A DNA stretch of 64,000 nucleotides from Janthinobacterium sp. CG3 (GTDB taxonomy: Bacteria > Pseudomonadota > Gammaproteobacteria > Burkholderiales > Burkholderiaceae_D), in NCBI RefSeq assembly GCF_000344615.1, contig NZ_KB467824.1, positions 4,119,767 through 4,183,766 of the forward strand. The letters are read 5' to 3'. Positions 46,047-57,281 of the stretch are shown one piece after another. The translations under genes and the position numbers were made by a program. Position 1 is the stretch's first letter. Every line of letters starts with the position of its first letter. The notes under the pieces are model-generated. The model saw nothing but the letters and a program-made list of their open reading frames with translations. It was not told the DNA's origin and made no database searches.

Positions 46047-46499
46047 TTAAATGTCCCACGAACCAATGTCGGCGTCGTCGCCGCTGCCGCCGGGCTGGCC
46101 GTCGGCGCCCAGCGAGAGCACGTCGATTTCCCCCTTGATGCCGGGCGACAGGTATTGGTAGGGATTGCCCCACGGGTCCTTCGGCATCTTGTCGAGGTAG
46201 CCGCCGCTCTTCCAGCCGTTGGCGGCCGGGCCGCTGGTCGGCTTGCTGACCAGGGCGCCCAGGCCCTGCTCGGTGGTCGGGTAGCGCTGGTTGTCGAGCT
46301 TGTACAACTTCAGCGCCTGGATCAGCGAGATGATGTCGACGCGGGCGGCGGCCACGCGCGACTCGCCGGTGCGGCTAATCAGCTTGGGGACCACCAGCGC
46401 GGCCAGGATGCCCATGATCACCACCACGACCATGATCTCGATGAGCGTGAAGCCGCGGGCCAGGCGGCGCCGGATCGAACGATTTGCAACGTTTTGCAT
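46047..46499 (-). CDS. gspG: Type II secretion major pseudopilin GspG
   Basis: GspG builds the pseudopilus piston. The 150 residues have the signal RRLARGFTLIEIMVVVVIMG cleaved before Phe. The calcium-binding C-terminal motif is PWGNPYQYLSPG ... DVLSLGADGQPGGSGDDADI, and LYKLDNQRYPTTEQGLGAL is diagnostic. It is the first gene of gspGHIJKLMNDEF-C, all leftward. The ATG at 46499 lacks a clear Shine-Dalgarno. A TATACT-like -10 lies at 46534-46539. Confidence 0.96.
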   Translation of the reverse strand: MQNVANRSIRRRLARGFTLIEIMVVVVIMGILAALVVPKLISRTGESRVAAARVDIISLIQALKLYKLDNQRYPTTEQGLGALVSKPTSGPAANGWKSGGYLDKMPKDPWGNPYQYLSPGIKGEIDVLSLGADGQPGGSGDDADIGSWDI

Positions 46500-46608
46500 A
46501 AGAAAATAGAAGGATGAGGATGAACGAGTGCAGAGTATAAGGCGGAATCGGCGCAACACCATAGAAGGTTATCAAAAACGTATAGCCGAGGGCGCCGCGG
46601 GCCATGTT

Positions 46609-47367
46609 TCAGGCGGCCGCGGCGGGGCCGCAGACCGGGCAGCCGGGGTTGCGGGCGACGCCGATGCTGTTCCATTCCATGTTGAGGCCGTCGAGCATCA
46701 ACAAGCGCCCGGCCAGCGAGCCGCCCACGCCCATCAGCAGCTTGAGCGCCTCGGCCGCCTGCATCGCGCCGACCACGCCCACCAGGGGCGCGAACACGCC
46801 CATGCTGGCGCAGGCCGCGTCCTGGAAATGCTGGTCCTGCGGAAACAGGCAGGAATAGCAGGGCGAGGCGGGCGCGCGCGGGTCGAACACGCTGACCTGG
46901 CCGTCGAAGCGGATCACCGCGCCCGACACCAGCGCCACCTTGGCGGCCACGCAGGCGCGGTTGACGGCGTGGCGGGTGGCGAAGTTGTCGCTGCAGTCGA
47001 GCACCACGTCGGCGTCGGCCGCCAGCGCCAGCAGGCGCGCCGCGCCGGCGCGCTCGGCCAGCGCGACGATCTCGATGTCGGGGTTGATCGCGGCCAGCGT
47101 CAGCGCCGCCGAGGCGGCCTTGGGCTGGCCGACGCGCGCCGTGGTGTGGGCGATCTGCCGCTGCAGGTTGGTCAGGTCGACGGTGTCGTCGTCGACCAGG
47201 GTCAGGCGGCCGACGCCGGCCGAGGCCAGGTACATCGCCGCCGGCGAGCCGAGGCCGCCGGCGCCGATCACCAGCGCGCGCGCGGCCAGCAGCTTTTCCT
47301 GCCCCTCGATACCGATTTCGTCGAGCAGGATATGGCGCGAGTAGCGCAGCAGTTGTGAGTCGTTCAT
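46609..47367 (-). CDS. moeB: Molybdopterin-synthase adenylyltransferase (MoeB/ThiF family)
   Basis: This E1-like enzyme adenylates the C-terminal Gly of MoaD or ThiS. The 252 residues show QLLRYSRHILLDEIG, the nucleotide-binding GAGGLGSPAAMYLASAGVG, the Arg/Asp residues of NLQRQI and the zinc ligands CYSCLF ... CPVCG. The family member could serve molybdopterin or thiamin synthesis, and there is no moa or thi gene nearby to decide. It is downstream of ctpA on the same strand. Confidence 0.9.
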   Translation of the reverse strand: MNDSQLLRYSRHILLDEIGIEGQEKLLAARALVIGAGGLGSPAAMYLASAGVGRLTLVDDDTVDLTNLQRQIAHTTARVGQPKAASAALTLAAINPDIEIVALAERAGAARLLALAADADVVLDCSDNFATRHAVNRACVAAKVALVSGAVIRFDGQVSVFDPRAPASPCYSCLFPQDQHFQDAACASMGVFAPLVGVVGAMQAAEALKLLMGVGGSLAGRLLMLDGLNMEWNSIGVARNPGCPVCGPAAAA

Positions 47368-47443
47368 AGTGTGCAGTCCAGAAAACGCGGAGGGGCCGGC
47401 GCCGGGGCACGGCGCGCGCGGTCGGTTGCGGCGCGCCGGCCCG

Positions 47444-48898
<1,455 letters not shown>

Positions 48899-48984
48899 TT
48901 GTCGCCGCGCTCCACCGATCCCGCCAAAAAAAACCGGCAGGCCGGCTTGCCGGGCGGCGGCCCGCCGCGCCGCGGCGGAGCCGG

Positions 48985-49020
48985 CAGGTCGGGTTGCGCC
49001 GCGCCGGCGAAGCCGACCTG
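48985..49020. repeat. Intergenic inverted-repeat element, family A, copy 4 (short)
   Basis: CAGGTCGG (48985-48992) and CCGACCTG (49013-49020) enclose GTTGCGCCGCGCCGGCGAAG. It sits between envC and ctpA and could act as a transcription attenuator. Confidence 0.5.
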
Positions 49021-49050
49021 CGGAGAATGTCCGTCGATCCGCCGGCGGGC

Positions 49051-50562
49051 CTAGAACTTCACCCAGCCGACCGGATCGAACGCGCGGCCTTGATGCCGCA
49101 ATTCAAAGTATAAACCCGATTCCTCGTTGCCGCCGCTGTTTCCGGCGCTGGCAATCGCGTCGCCGCCCTTGACGGCGTCGCCGGCGCGTTTGAGCAGCGC
49201 CTGGTTGTTGCCGTAGATGCTCATGTACTGGCCGCCGTGGTCGACGATGATCAGGTTGCCGAAGCCGCGCAGCCATTCGGCGAACACGACCCGGCCGGCG
49301 GCGACCGACTTGATGTCGGCGCCCTCGCCGGCGCGGATAAACACGCCCTTCCAGCTGGGGCCGTCGCCGCGCTTGCTGCCGAACTTGGCCGCCAGCCGGC
49401 CCGCCACCGGCGCCTGCAACTGCCCGCGCAGGCCGGCGAAGGCGCCCTCCGGCGCCGCCGCGGCCAGGCTGGCGCGCGCCGGCACCGGCTCGGCCGCCAC
49501 CGCGGCCACCACCGGCTTCGCTTCCGGCGTCGGCTCCGGCTTGGCTTCCTCCGGCCGGCGCTGCGCCACCTTCGGCTCGTCGGGCGCGACCGGCTCCGGC
49601 CTGGCCGGCGTCGGCGGCTTGGCCTTGCCGCCCTTGGCCTGCTCCCGCGCCAGGCGTTCGGCCTGGGCTTGCGCCGTGGCGCGCGCCGCGGTCGCCGCCA
49701 GCGCCCGCGCCTTGGCGTCGGCGGCGGCCACGGCGTCGGCCTTGGCCTTGGCCTCGGCGCGCGCCTGCGCCAGTTGTTGCTGGCGTTGCTTCTCGGCGGC
49801 GGCGGCCTCGGCCTGTTCCTTGATCAATTTCGCCAGCTTGTCGACCAGGCCGGCCATGCGCTGCTCGTCGCGCTCGACGTTGCCGGCCTCCTTGCGCTGC
49901 TCGACCAGGCGCTTCGACAGGCTCGCCAGCAGCGCCGCGCGGCGCCCCTTCTCCTGTTCCAGCAGGGTTTTTTGCTCGCGCTCCTCCTGGGCGATCTCCT
50001 CCAGCTCGTCCTTGGCGTTCTGCGCCTCGGCCTGGTTGGCCTCGACCGCCAGCAAATTGGCGCGCAGCGCGCCCAGCAGGCGCGCCTGCGCCTGCGACAC
50101 GTAGGACATCATTTGCAGGTCGCGGTTGATGCGGTTCGGGTTGTCGCCCGACAGCAGCAACTTGATGCGGTCCTCGTTGCCCGCGACATATTGTTCGCGC
50201 AGCAATTTTGATAACTGTTTCTTTTGCAATTCGACGGTGGCCACCAGTTGCCCGCGCGCCGCGCCGAGCTGGCGCAGCTTGACGCCGGTCTGGTTCTGCT
50301 CGACGGCCAGTTCGCGCAGCGCCCGGTTGGCGTTGGAAATGGCGCCCTCCGACTCGGCCAGCGTGTCGGCGGCGTCGTCCTTGGCGGTTTCGGTGCGGCC
50401 GATGTCGCGCTTGAGGGCCGTCAGCTTTTGCTGCAGGCCGGCGCGCTCCTGCTCGGCGACCGCCTTCTGGCGGCTGCGTTCGGTCGGTTTGGCGCCGTGG
50501 GCGGCGCCGCCGGCGAGCAGCAGGGCCAGGCACAGCCCGGCCCCGGCCCGCCAGGCCGGCAT
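49051..50562 (-). CDS. envC: EnvC-type murein hydrolase activator
   Basis: The 503 residues have a signal peptide (AGAGLCLALLLAGGAAHG) and a long coiled coil (about 30-300; many Gln/Glu/Lys/Ala heptads). A Pro/Ala/Lys linker (about 300-375) and a C-terminal LytM domain follow. The LytM zinc site is broken: the first His place reads PSWKGVFI, and the usual H-x-H is LYFELRH. It should therefore activate amidases (AmiA/B type) at the septum and not cut wall itself. The start at 50562 is the first ATG with a signal peptide. It is 36 nt after gpmA. Confidence 0.9.
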   Translation of the reverse strand: MPAWRAGAGLCLALLLAGGAAHGAKPTERSRQKAVAEQERAGLQQKLTALKRDIGRTETAKDDAADTLAESEGAISNANRALRELAVEQNQTGVKLRQLGAARGQLVATVELQKKQLSKLLREQYVAGNEDRIKLLLSGDNPNRINRDLQMMSYVSQAQARLLGALRANLLAVEANQAEAQNAKDELEEIAQEEREQKTLLEQEKGRRAALLASLSKRLVEQRKEAGNVERDEQRMAGLVDKLAKLIKEQAEAAAAEKQRQQQLAQARAEAKAKADAVAAADAKARALAATAARATAQAQAERLAREQAKGGKAKPPTPARPEPVAPDEPKVAQRRPEEAKPEPTPEAKPVVAAVAAEPVPARASLAAAAPEGAFAGLRGQLQAPVAGRLAAKFGSKRGDGPSWKGVFIRAGEGADIKSVAAGRVVFAEWLRGFGNLIIVDHGGQYMSIYGNNQALLKRAGDAVKGGDAIASAGNSGGNEESGLYFELRHQGRAFDPVGWVKF

Positions 50563-50597
50563 GAAAACGGGTGCGACCCGGAGCGGATACGGCAAAG

Positions 50598-51344
50598 TTA
50601 CTTGGCCTTCCCTTGGTTCGCCACGGCGCGCATGGCCGCGGCGATCGCCTCCTGGTCGCCCAGGTAGTAGCTGCGGATCGGTTTCAGGTCGGCGTCGAGC
50701 TCGTACACCAGCGGCTGGCCGTTGGGAATGTTCAGGCCGACGATGTCGGCGTCGCTGATGCCGTCGAGCATCTTGATCAGCGCGCGCAGGCTGTTGCCGT
50801 GGGCCGAAATGAGGATGCGCTTGCCGGCGCGGATGGCCGGGGCGATTTCCTCGTCCCAGGCCGGCATGACGCGCGCCACGGTGTCTTTCAGGCATTCGGT
50901 CAGCGGAACGGCCGACTTCGGCAAGCCGGCGTAGCGCCGGTCGTTGAAGCAGGCGCGTTCGTCGTCCTCGGCCAGCGCCGGCGGCGGCGTGTCGTAGCTG
51001 CGGCGCCACACCAGCACTTGCTCGTCGCCGTACTTGGCGGCGGTCTCGGCCTTGTCGAGGCCCTGCAGCGCGCCGTAGTGGCGCTCGTTCAGGCGCCAGT
51101 CGTGCTTGATTGGCAACCACATCAGGTCCATCGCGTCCAGCGACAGCCACAGCGTGCGGATGGCGCGCTTCAACACCGAGGTGTAGGCCAAGTCGAAGGT
51201 GAAGCCGGCGTCCTTCAGGATACGGCCGGCGGCGCCCGCCTCGTTGACGCCCTTTTCCGTCAGATCGACGTCGGTCCAGCCGGTGAAGCGGTTATCGAGG
51301 TTCCAGGTGGACTCGCCGTGACGCATGAAAACGATTTTATACAT
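50598..51344 (-). CDS. gpmA: 2,3-bisphosphoglycerate-dependent phosphoglycerate mutase
   Basis: This glycolytic enzyme interconverts 3- and 2-phosphoglycerate through a phosphohistidine. The 248 residues start [13 protein letters not shown] with catalytic His9 and have [26 protein letters not shown] and the second His in [10 protein letters not shown]. The ATG at 51344 matches family N-termini. The frame upstream to 51386 does not. It heads the leftward gpmA-envC-ctpA-moeB run and is divergent from the rhodanese gene. Confidence 0.96.
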   Translation of the reverse strand: MYKIVFMRHGESTWNLDNRFTGWTDVDLTEKGVNEAGAAGRILKDAGFTFDLAYTSVLKRAIRTLWLSLDAMDLMWLPIKHDWRLNERHYGALQGLDKAETAAKYGDEQVLVWRRSYDTPPPALAEDDERACFNDRRYAGLPKSAVPLTECLKDTVARVMPAWDEEIAPAIRAGKRILISAHGNSLRALIKMLDGISDADIVGLNIPNGQPLVYELDADLKPIRSYYLGDQEAIAAAMRAVANQGKAK

Positions 51345-51394
51345 GTCAGTCTGCAATCTTTTAATGGGGTTTGAGGCAAAAAGCAAGCTAGGGC

Positions 51395-51422
51395 TTAACA
51401 GTTCCAGCTTCTATTTTATAAT
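51395..51422 (+). promoter_or_regulatory. Promoter of rhodanese-grxC
   Basis: TTAACA (51395-51400), a 16-nt spacer and a perfect TATAAT (51417-51422) lie 30 nt before the rhodanese ATG. Confidence 0.65.
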
Positions 51423-51452
51423 GCGCGGATTGACTTAAACCATTGGACACCC

Positions 51453-51854
51453 GTGAATTTCATTATTGAACACATTTTTCTCGTCGGTATCGTCGTCATT
51501 TCCGGCGGCGCCCTGCTGTGGCCGGCCCTGAGCATGCGCGGCAAGCGCGCCTCGCCGCTGGAGGTGACGCAGATGATCAACCGCGGCAAAAGCCTGGTGC
51601 TGGACGTGCGCGACACGGCCGCCTTCGCCAACGGCCACCTGCGCGACGCCAAAAACATTCCGCTGACCGAGCTGGTGGGCCGGGTTGGCGAACTCGACAA
51701 GTCGAAGAGCAAGACCGTCGTGCTGGTGTGCCAGAAGGGCGTGCGCTCGCCGCTGGCCGCCAAGGTGCTGGCCAAGGCCGGCTTTGCGGACGTCGTCAGC
51801 CTCGACGGCGGCGTCACGGCATGGCAGGCGGCCGGTTTGCCGCTCGCCAAATAA
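51453..51854 (+). CDS. Membrane-anchored rhodanese-like protein
   Basis: The 133 residues have an N-terminal membrane helix (FLVGIVVISGGALLWPAL) and a rhodanese domain with LDVRDTAAFANGHL and the active-site loop Cys93 in CQKGVRSP. It probably carries sulfane sulfur at the inner membrane. The gpmA-rhodanese-grxC-secB order is typical of betaproteobacteria. grxC follows after 25 nt. Confidence 0.9.
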   Translation: MNFIIEHIFLVGIVVISGGALLWPALSMRGKRASPLEVTQMINRGKSLVLDVRDTAAFANGHLRDAKNIPLTELVGRVGELDKSKSKTVVLVCQKGVRSPLAAKVLAKAGFADVVSLDGGVTAWQAAGLPLAK

Positions 51855-51879
51855 GTACACACCACAAGGAAAACCAGCC

Positions 51880-52143
51880 ATGACAGCCCATGTCCTCCTC
51901 TACAGCACCGCCGTGTGCCCGTACTGCGTGCGCGCCGAGCGCCTGCTCGAAGCCAAAGGCGTGACCGAGATTGAAAAGATCCGCGTCGACCTCGACCCCG
52001 AGCAGCGCGCGCTGATGATGCAGAAAACCGGCCGCCGCACCGTGCCGCAAATCTACATCGGCGACACCCACGTCGGCGGTTTCGACGATTTGTACGCGCT
52101 CGACCAGGCCGGCGGACTCGACGCGCTGCTCAAGGGCGCGTAA
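51880..52143 (+). CDS. grxC: Glutaredoxin 3
   Basis: This 87-residue dithiol glutaredoxin has CPYC (Cys13, Cys16), TVPQIYIG with the cis-Pro and the GSH-binding GGFDDLYALD. It reduces disulfides and glutathionylated proteins in the cytoplasm. AAGGA stands 9 nt before the ATG. It is co-transcribed with the rhodanese gene, and secB follows after a 164-nt gap with its own control signals. Confidence 0.95.
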   Translation: MTAHVLLYSTAVCPYCVRAERLLEAKGVTEIEKIRVDLDPEQRALMMQKTGRRTVPQIYIGDTHVGGFDDLYALDQAGGLDALLKGA

Positions 52144-52168
52144 ATTGTCCGGCGCGGGGTATTGGTTT

Positions 52169-52177
52169 TGATACAAT
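52169..52177 (+). promoter_or_regulatory. Extended -10 promoter for the secB leader
   Basis: TGATACAAT is an extended -10 element (TG-n-TACAAT). It lies 131 nt before the secB ATG, giving a leader of about 125 nt. No good -35 is seen, which extended -10 promoters tolerate. Confidence 0.45.
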
Positions 52178-52198
52178 TGCCCTCACTTCCGACTTGTG

Positions 52199-52286
52199 CC
52201 CGCGCGGTGCTGCCACTTTGCGCGGGGCTAGAGCCGATCGTGTGCCTGACTCAGTTACCCATCTGAACGGCAGCTGCCGTTCTTTT
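52199..52286 (+). ncRNA. Structured secB leader with terminator-like hairpin; candidate sRNA or attenuator
   Basis: CCCGCGC (52199-52205) pairs with GCGCGGG (52220-52226). Further on GAACGGC-AGCT-GCCGTTC (52265-52282) is a perfect palindromic stem directly followed by TTTT (52283-52286). Only 21 nt then remain to the secB ATG. It could be the grxC terminator, an attenuator of secB, or the end of a roughly 100-nt small RNA made from the promoter at 52169. No known RNA family was recognised. Confidence 0.45.
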
Positions 52287-52307
52287 CCCCTATAACGAAA
52301 GCGTTCC

Positions 52308-52784
52308 ATGTCCGACGAAAACCTGCAACCCGTATTCCAAATCCAACGCGTCTACCTGAAAGACATGTCGCTGGAACAGCCGAACTCGCCGTCGATCTTC
52401 CTGGAACAAGAAGCGCCGGCCATCGAAGTGGCGCTCGACGTCAGCGCCGAGCCGCTGGCCGACGGCATTTTCGAATCGACCGTGACGATCACCGTCACCG
52501 CCAAAATCAAGGACAAGGTCGCGTTCCTGGTTGAAGGCAAGCAAGCCGGTATCTTTGAAGCGCGCAACATCCCCGCGGACCAGCTCGACCCGCTGCTGGG
52601 AATCGGCTGCCCGAACATCATCTACCCTTACCTGCGCGCCAACATCGCCGACGTCATCACCCGCGCCGGCTTCCCGCCCGTGCACCTGGCTGAAATCAAT
52701 TTCGAAGTGTTCTACCAGCAGCGCCTGCAAGCGGTGGCCGACGCCGCCGCCGCCGCGCCAGCGGCCGGCGCGGCAACCCACTAA
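52308..52784 (+). CDS. secB: Protein-export chaperone SecB
   Basis: SecB is a homotetrameric chaperone that holds precursors unfolded and passes them to SecA. The 158 residues contain [19 protein letters not shown], the [21 protein letters not shown] region and [21 protein letters not shown], followed by [15 protein letters not shown]. It ends in an Ala-rich tail. The distance of 20 nt from the preceding terminator-like hairpin is unusually short. Confidence 0.97.
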   Translation: MSDENLQPVFQIQRVYLKDMSLEQPNSPSIFLEQEAPAIEVALDVSAEPLADGIFESTVTITVTAKIKDKVAFLVEGKQAGIFEARNIPADQLDPLLGIGCPNIIYPYLRANIADVITRAGFPPVHLAEINFEVFYQQRLQAVADAAAAAPAAGAATH

Positions 52785-52860
52785 GTCGTCCGCCCCGCGC
52801 CGGCGCCGCAGTGGCGCCGGCGCCGCGTTTTCCAGATTCACCGCTATTGAAAGTCCGGTT

Positions 52861-53304
52861 ATGAGCATTCCCCGTTGGATCGCAGGCGCGACGCTGATGC
52901 TGGCGGCAGCCGCCGGCCACGCGTTCGATTTCAAAACGGTGGGCGCGGCCCCGGCGATCCTGTACGACGCCCCCTCCACCAAAAGCGGCAAATTGTTTAT
53001 CGCGCCGCGCGGCATGCCGCTCGAAGTGGTGCTCAGCTACGGCGAATGGGTCAAGGTGCGCGACGTCAGCGGCGACATGGCCTGGACCGAAGCGAAAGTG
53101 CTGAGCAGCCGCCGCAACGTGGTGGTGCGCACGGCCGCGCTGAAGGTGCGCAGCGCCGCCGACGAGGCGTCGGCCCCGGTGTTCATCGCCGACAAGGGCG
53201 TTTTGCTGGAAGTGACCGAGGCCGGCAGCTCCGGCTGGGTCAAGGTGCGCCACAAGGACGGCTTGAACGGTTACGTGAAGAGCGGCGACGTCTGGGGCAT
53301 CTAG
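52861..53304 (+). CDS. Periplasmic protein with two SH3b domains
   Basis: The 147 residues have a signal peptide (IAGATLMLAAAAGHAF). Two bacterial SH3 repeats follow: VGAAPAILYDAPSTKSGKLF ... GEWVKVRDVSGDMAWTEA, and VVVRTAALKVRSAADEASAP ... SGWVKVRHKDGLNGYVKSG. Such domains usually bind peptidoglycan or proteins. The gene lies between secB and gpsA, a conserved spot in related genomes. The function is unknown. Confidence 0.85.
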   Translation: MSIPRWIAGATLMLAAAAGHAFDFKTVGAAPAILYDAPSTKSGKLFIAPRGMPLEVVLSYGEWVKVRDVSGDMAWTEAKVLSSRRNVVVRTAALKVRSAADEASAPVFIADKGVLLEVTEAGSSGWVKVRHKDGLNGYVKSGDVWGI

Positions 53305-53310
53305 CCCGCC

Positions 53311-53378
53311 CAATCAAGGCCGCCGTCCCACCCTCAGACCCTGGGGTCCGACCCCGGCTCTTTGCCTTGGGTTGATTG
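53311..53378. repeat. Intergenic repeat, family B, copy 2
   Basis: Outer arms CAATCAA (53311-53317) and TTGATTG (53372-53378) enclose the palindrome GGGGTCCGACCCC (53343-53355). The core GTCCGACCCCGGCTCTTTGC and CCTTGGGT recurs after gpsA with one mismatch. Confidence 0.65.
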
Positions 53379-53426
53379 TCGGCGCTGCCGGCGCGCCCGT
53401 TTAACGCCATCACCGTCCGAGGCCCT

Positions 53427-54467
53427 ATGCAAGACTCCGCTATTTCCCCCTCCCCGGCCGCGCCCGAACGGCGCAACGTCAGCGTGCTGGGCGCCGGCGC
53501 CTGGGGCACCGCCGTGGCGATCGCCTGCGCCGGGCGGCACGACGTGCTGCTGTGGGGCCGCAACGCCGCCACCATGCAGGCGATGGCGGCGCAGCGCGAA
53601 AACGCGTATTTGCCCGGCTTCACGCTGCCGCCCGGGCTGCGCGTCGGTGCCGACTTCGAGCAAGCGCTGGCCCACGCCAGCGGCCCCGGCGCGCTGCTGA
53701 TCGCGGCCTGCCCGGTGGCCGGCCTGCGGCCGCTGCTGGAACAGTTGCGCGCGCGCGCGGTTCACAAGCTGGTCTGGCTGTGCAAGGGTTTCGAGAACGG
53801 CAGCGGCTTGCTGCCGCACCAGATCGTCGCCCAGGTGCTGGGCGATCGGGTCGCCGGCGGCGCGCTGCTGGGGCCGTCGTTCGCGCAGGAAGTGGCGCGC
53901 GGCCTGCCGTGCGCGCTGACCATCGCCTCGGACTCGGCGCAGCTGCGCGACGACGTCGTCGCCGCTTTGCACGGCGGCAATATCCGGGTGTACGCCAGCG
54001 ACGACCTGGTGGGCGTCGAGGTTGGCGGCGCGGTCAAGAACATCCTGGCCATCGCCACCGGTATCGCCGACGGCCTGGGCCTGGGCTTGAACGCGCGCGC
54101 CGCGCTGATCACCCGCGGCCTGGCGGAAATGACCCGGCTCGGCGCCGCCCTGGGCGGCCAGGCCGAAACCTTCATGGGCTTGACCGGCATGGGCGACTTG
54201 ATCCTGACCTGCACCGGCGACCTGTCGCGCAACCGCCGGGTCGGGCTCGGCCTGGCGCAGGGCAAGCCGCTGGCCGCCATCGTGGCCGAACTGGGCCACG
54301 TGGCCGAGGGCGTCCCCTGCGCCAGGGCGGTGCGCGAACTGGCCCGCACCCTGGGCGTGGAGATGCCGATCACCAACGCGGTGGCCGGCGTGCTGTTCGA
54401 CGGCGACTTGCCGCATGAAATGGTGAAGCGCCTGCTGGCGCGCGATCCGCGCGACGAGGCCGCTTGA
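53427..54467 (+). CDS. gpsA: Glycerol-3-phosphate dehydrogenase [NAD(P)+]
   Basis: GpsA reduces dihydroxyacetone phosphate to sn-glycerol 3-phosphate for phospholipids. The 346 residues have the Rossmann motif [16 protein letters not shown] (about 19-34), [24 protein letters not shown] and the catalytic-Lys segment [41 protein letters not shown] also fits. The ATG at 53427 has GAGG 7 nt upstream. It is flanked on both sides by family-B repeats. Confidence 0.96.
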   Translation: MQDSAISPSPAAPERRNVSVLGAGAWGTAVAIACAGRHDVLLWGRNAATMQAMAAQRENAYLPGFTLPPGLRVGADFEQALAHASGPGALLIAACPVAGLRPLLEQLRARAVHKLVWLCKGFENGSGLLPHQIVAQVLGDRVAGGALLGPSFAQEVARGLPCALTIASDSAQLRDDVVAALHGGNIRVYASDDLVGVEVGGAVKNILAIATGIADGLGLGLNARAALITRGLAEMTRLGAALGGQAETFMGLTGMGDLILTCTGDLSRNRRVGLGLAQGKPLAAIVAELGHVAEGVPCARAVRELARTLGVEMPITNAVAGVLFDGDLPHEMVKRLLARDPRDEAA

Positions 54468-54475
54468 GGCTGAAA

Positions 54476-54521
54476 CAATCAACACCAAGGGCGTCCGACC
54501 CCGGCTGTTTGCCTTGGGTGT
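54476..54521. repeat. Intergenic repeat, family B, copy 3
   Basis: The arms CAACACCAAGG and CCTTGGGTGTG enclose the core GTCCGACCCCGGCTGTTTGC, nearly identical to copy 2. It lies in the convergent gap between gpsA and the cupin gene and may terminate both. Confidence 0.65.
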
Positions 54522-54551
54522 GAATCGGGCAAGCGGCGCGCCGGCGCCGAC

Positions 54552-54896
54552 CTAGGCGTGGCCGGGGCCCTTGTCCAGCAGGATGGTCAGCAGCAGCAGG
54601 CTGTCGGCTTCGGCGCGCAGCGCGTGCGCCTGGCCGCCGTTCAGGTAGACCATCTGGCCGGCGCGCAGCGCCTGGCTGCGGCCGTGGGCGTCCAGCGCGA
54701 CCTCGCCGCGCAGGCACAGCAGGCTGATTTCCCCCGGCACATGGTGTTCCGGCATGACCTTGCCTTTGGGCAGGGTCATGCGGATCAATTCCATCTCGGC
54801 GGTTTTGGCCAGCGCGATCGCGGAAAACTGGGACAGGTCGTCGTCGCCGTGCTGCACCGCGATCAGTTCGCCGGACCCCGCATGTGGCAATGCCAT
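54552..54896 (-). CDS. Small cupin-domain protein
   Basis: The 114 residues form one cupin barrel: PEHHVPGEISLLCLRGEVAL is motif 1 (His pair, Glu) and GQMVYLNGGQAHALRAEAD is motif 2 with its His. Metal ligands are therefore partly kept. AGGAG is 8 nt before the ATG. The substrate is unknown. It is followed by repeat B3. Confidence 0.85.
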   Translation of the reverse strand: MALPHAGSGELIAVQHGDDDLSQFSAIALAKTAEMELIRMTLPKGKVMPEHHVPGEISLLCLRGEVALDAHGRSQALRAGQMVYLNGGQAHALRAEADSLLLLTILLDKGPGHA

Positions 54897-54940
54897 GGTG
54901 TCGCTCCTTTTAAGTTGGTTGGTCCTGCCGCTACTCCCCT

Positions 54941-54967
54941 GCTACGCCTTTGCTACGCCTTTGCTAC
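54941..54967. repeat. Short tandem repeat at the end of the DUF2461 gene
   Basis: GCTACGCCTTT occurs twice in tandem (54941-54951, 54952-54962), then GCTAC starts a third copy. The array crosses the stop codon of the DUF2461 gene (54964-54966). Confidence 0.6.
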
Positions 54968-55656
54968 TCTTCCGGCTCTTGCTGTTCCTTGGCGCCGCGC
55001 AACCAGGTCACCAGCGGCAGCGCGTCCTTCAAGCCGGCGGCCAGCGTCGGCAGCAGCAGCTCCGGCGCGTTCAAGTCCAGCGCCACCTCGGTCCAGACGA
55101 AAAAGCTCTTCAGCTTGATCAGTTCGATGTGCTCGGCGTCGGCCGGGAAGCCCTTCGGCGGGCGCATCAGCTTGCCCTCGTCCTGGAAGCTGCCGAAGGT
55201 CTGGCGCAAGCGCCTATTCTTCAGTACTTTGCCCAAACCCGGCGCGTCGTTGAGCATATGCTCGCGGATGGCGCGCAGGCGCCCGGCCGGCGGCATGTAT
55301 TCGCCGGCGCCGAACAGCAGCTTGCCGCTACCCTCGATTTGCAGGTAAAAGGTCGGTCCGGCCGCCATGCTGGGGCGGCGCATGTCGTTGGGCGCGATGG
55401 CGGCCGAAAAACGCGTCTTGTACGGCCGCTTGTCGTGGGCGAAGCGGACGTCGCGGTTGATGCGGAACAGCGCCTTTTTCGGGTTGCAGAACTTGACCGC
55501 CGGGTCGAACTTGCCCAGCTCGGCGATCAGGCCGGTGACGACGGCCAGGAATTCCTCGCGCAGGATGTCGTAGCGCGGCTTGTTCATGATGAACCAGGGC
55601 CGGTTGTTGTTCTCGCTCAGTTCGTTCAAAAATTGGGTCAAATCGCGCAAATGCAT
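54964..55656 (-). CDS. DUF2461 family protein
   Basis: The 230 residues contain the family signatures FRINRDVRFAHDKRPYKTRF, NDMRRPSMAAGPTFYLQIE and LFGAGEYMPPAGRLRAIREH. The family is found across bacteria and its function is unknown. AGGA is 9 nt before the ATG at 55656. It is downstream of the DegS-like gene with a 14-nt gap, so the two may be co-transcribed. Confidence 0.9.
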   Translation of the reverse strand: MHLRDLTQFLNELSENNNRPWFIMNKPRYDILREEFLAVVTGLIAELGKFDPAVKFCNPKKALFRINRDVRFAHDKRPYKTRFSAAIAPNDMRRPSMAAGPTFYLQIEGSGKLLFGAGEYMPPAGRLRAIREHMLNDAPGLGKVLKNRRLRQTFGSFQDEGKLMRPPKGFPADAEHIELIKLKSFFVWTEVALDLNAPELLLPTLAAGLKDALPLVTWLRGAKEQQEPEE

Positions 55657-55670
55657 GAATCGCGTTCCTG

Positions 55671-56798
<1,128 letters not shown>

Positions 56799-56864
56799 AT
56801 GCGCTTTGAAAGGGGTGCGCGCCCTCGGGGCGCGGCAACAGGGTGGCGGCGCGGGCGCCGCGGT

Positions 56865-57281
56865 TTATTTCTTGAGGGCGTCGCGGATTTCGCGCAACAA
56901 CACGATGTCTTCCGGCGTCACCACGGCAGCCGGCGCCGGCGCCTCGACCTTGCGCGCCTTGTTAACCAGCCGCACCATCTGGAAGATGATGAAGGCGAGG
57001 ATCAGGAAGTTGATCAGGATCGTAATAAAGTTGCCGTAGGCGAAAACCGCGCCGGCCTTCTTGGCTTCGACCAAGGTGAGCTGGGTGCCCTGGTTGTTCA
57101 GCGGCAAATAGTAGTTGGCAAAGTCGAGTCCGCCAAAGACCTTGCTGATGGGCGGCATGATCACGTCTTGCACCAAGGAATCGACGATCTTGCCGAAGGC
57201 GCCGCCGATGATGACCCCGACCGCCAGGTCGACGACGTTGCCCTTCATCGCGAATTCCTTGAATTCCTGCATCATTGCCAT
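56865..57281 (-). CDS. mscL: Large-conductance mechanosensitive channel
   Basis: MscL is a homopentameric channel that opens under membrane tension to relieve osmotic downshock. The 138 residues have the N-terminal [20 protein letters not shown] helix, [14 protein letters not shown], the second helix [17 protein letters not shown] and the C-terminal bundle [16 protein letters not shown] precedes the ATG at 57281. Confidence 0.97.
   Translation of the reverse strand: MAMMQEFKEFAMKGNVVDLAVGVIIGGAFGKIVDSLVQDVIMPPISKVFGGLDFANYYLPLNNQGTQLTLVEAKKAGAVFAYGNFITILINFLILAFIIFQMVRLVNKARKVEAPAPAAVVTPEDIVLLREIRDALKK

Noticed and set aside
49051..50562. Active M23 peptidoglycan endopeptidase
   Set aside because: The zinc-binding His residues of the LytM domain are replaced, so it is called an EnvC-type activator.
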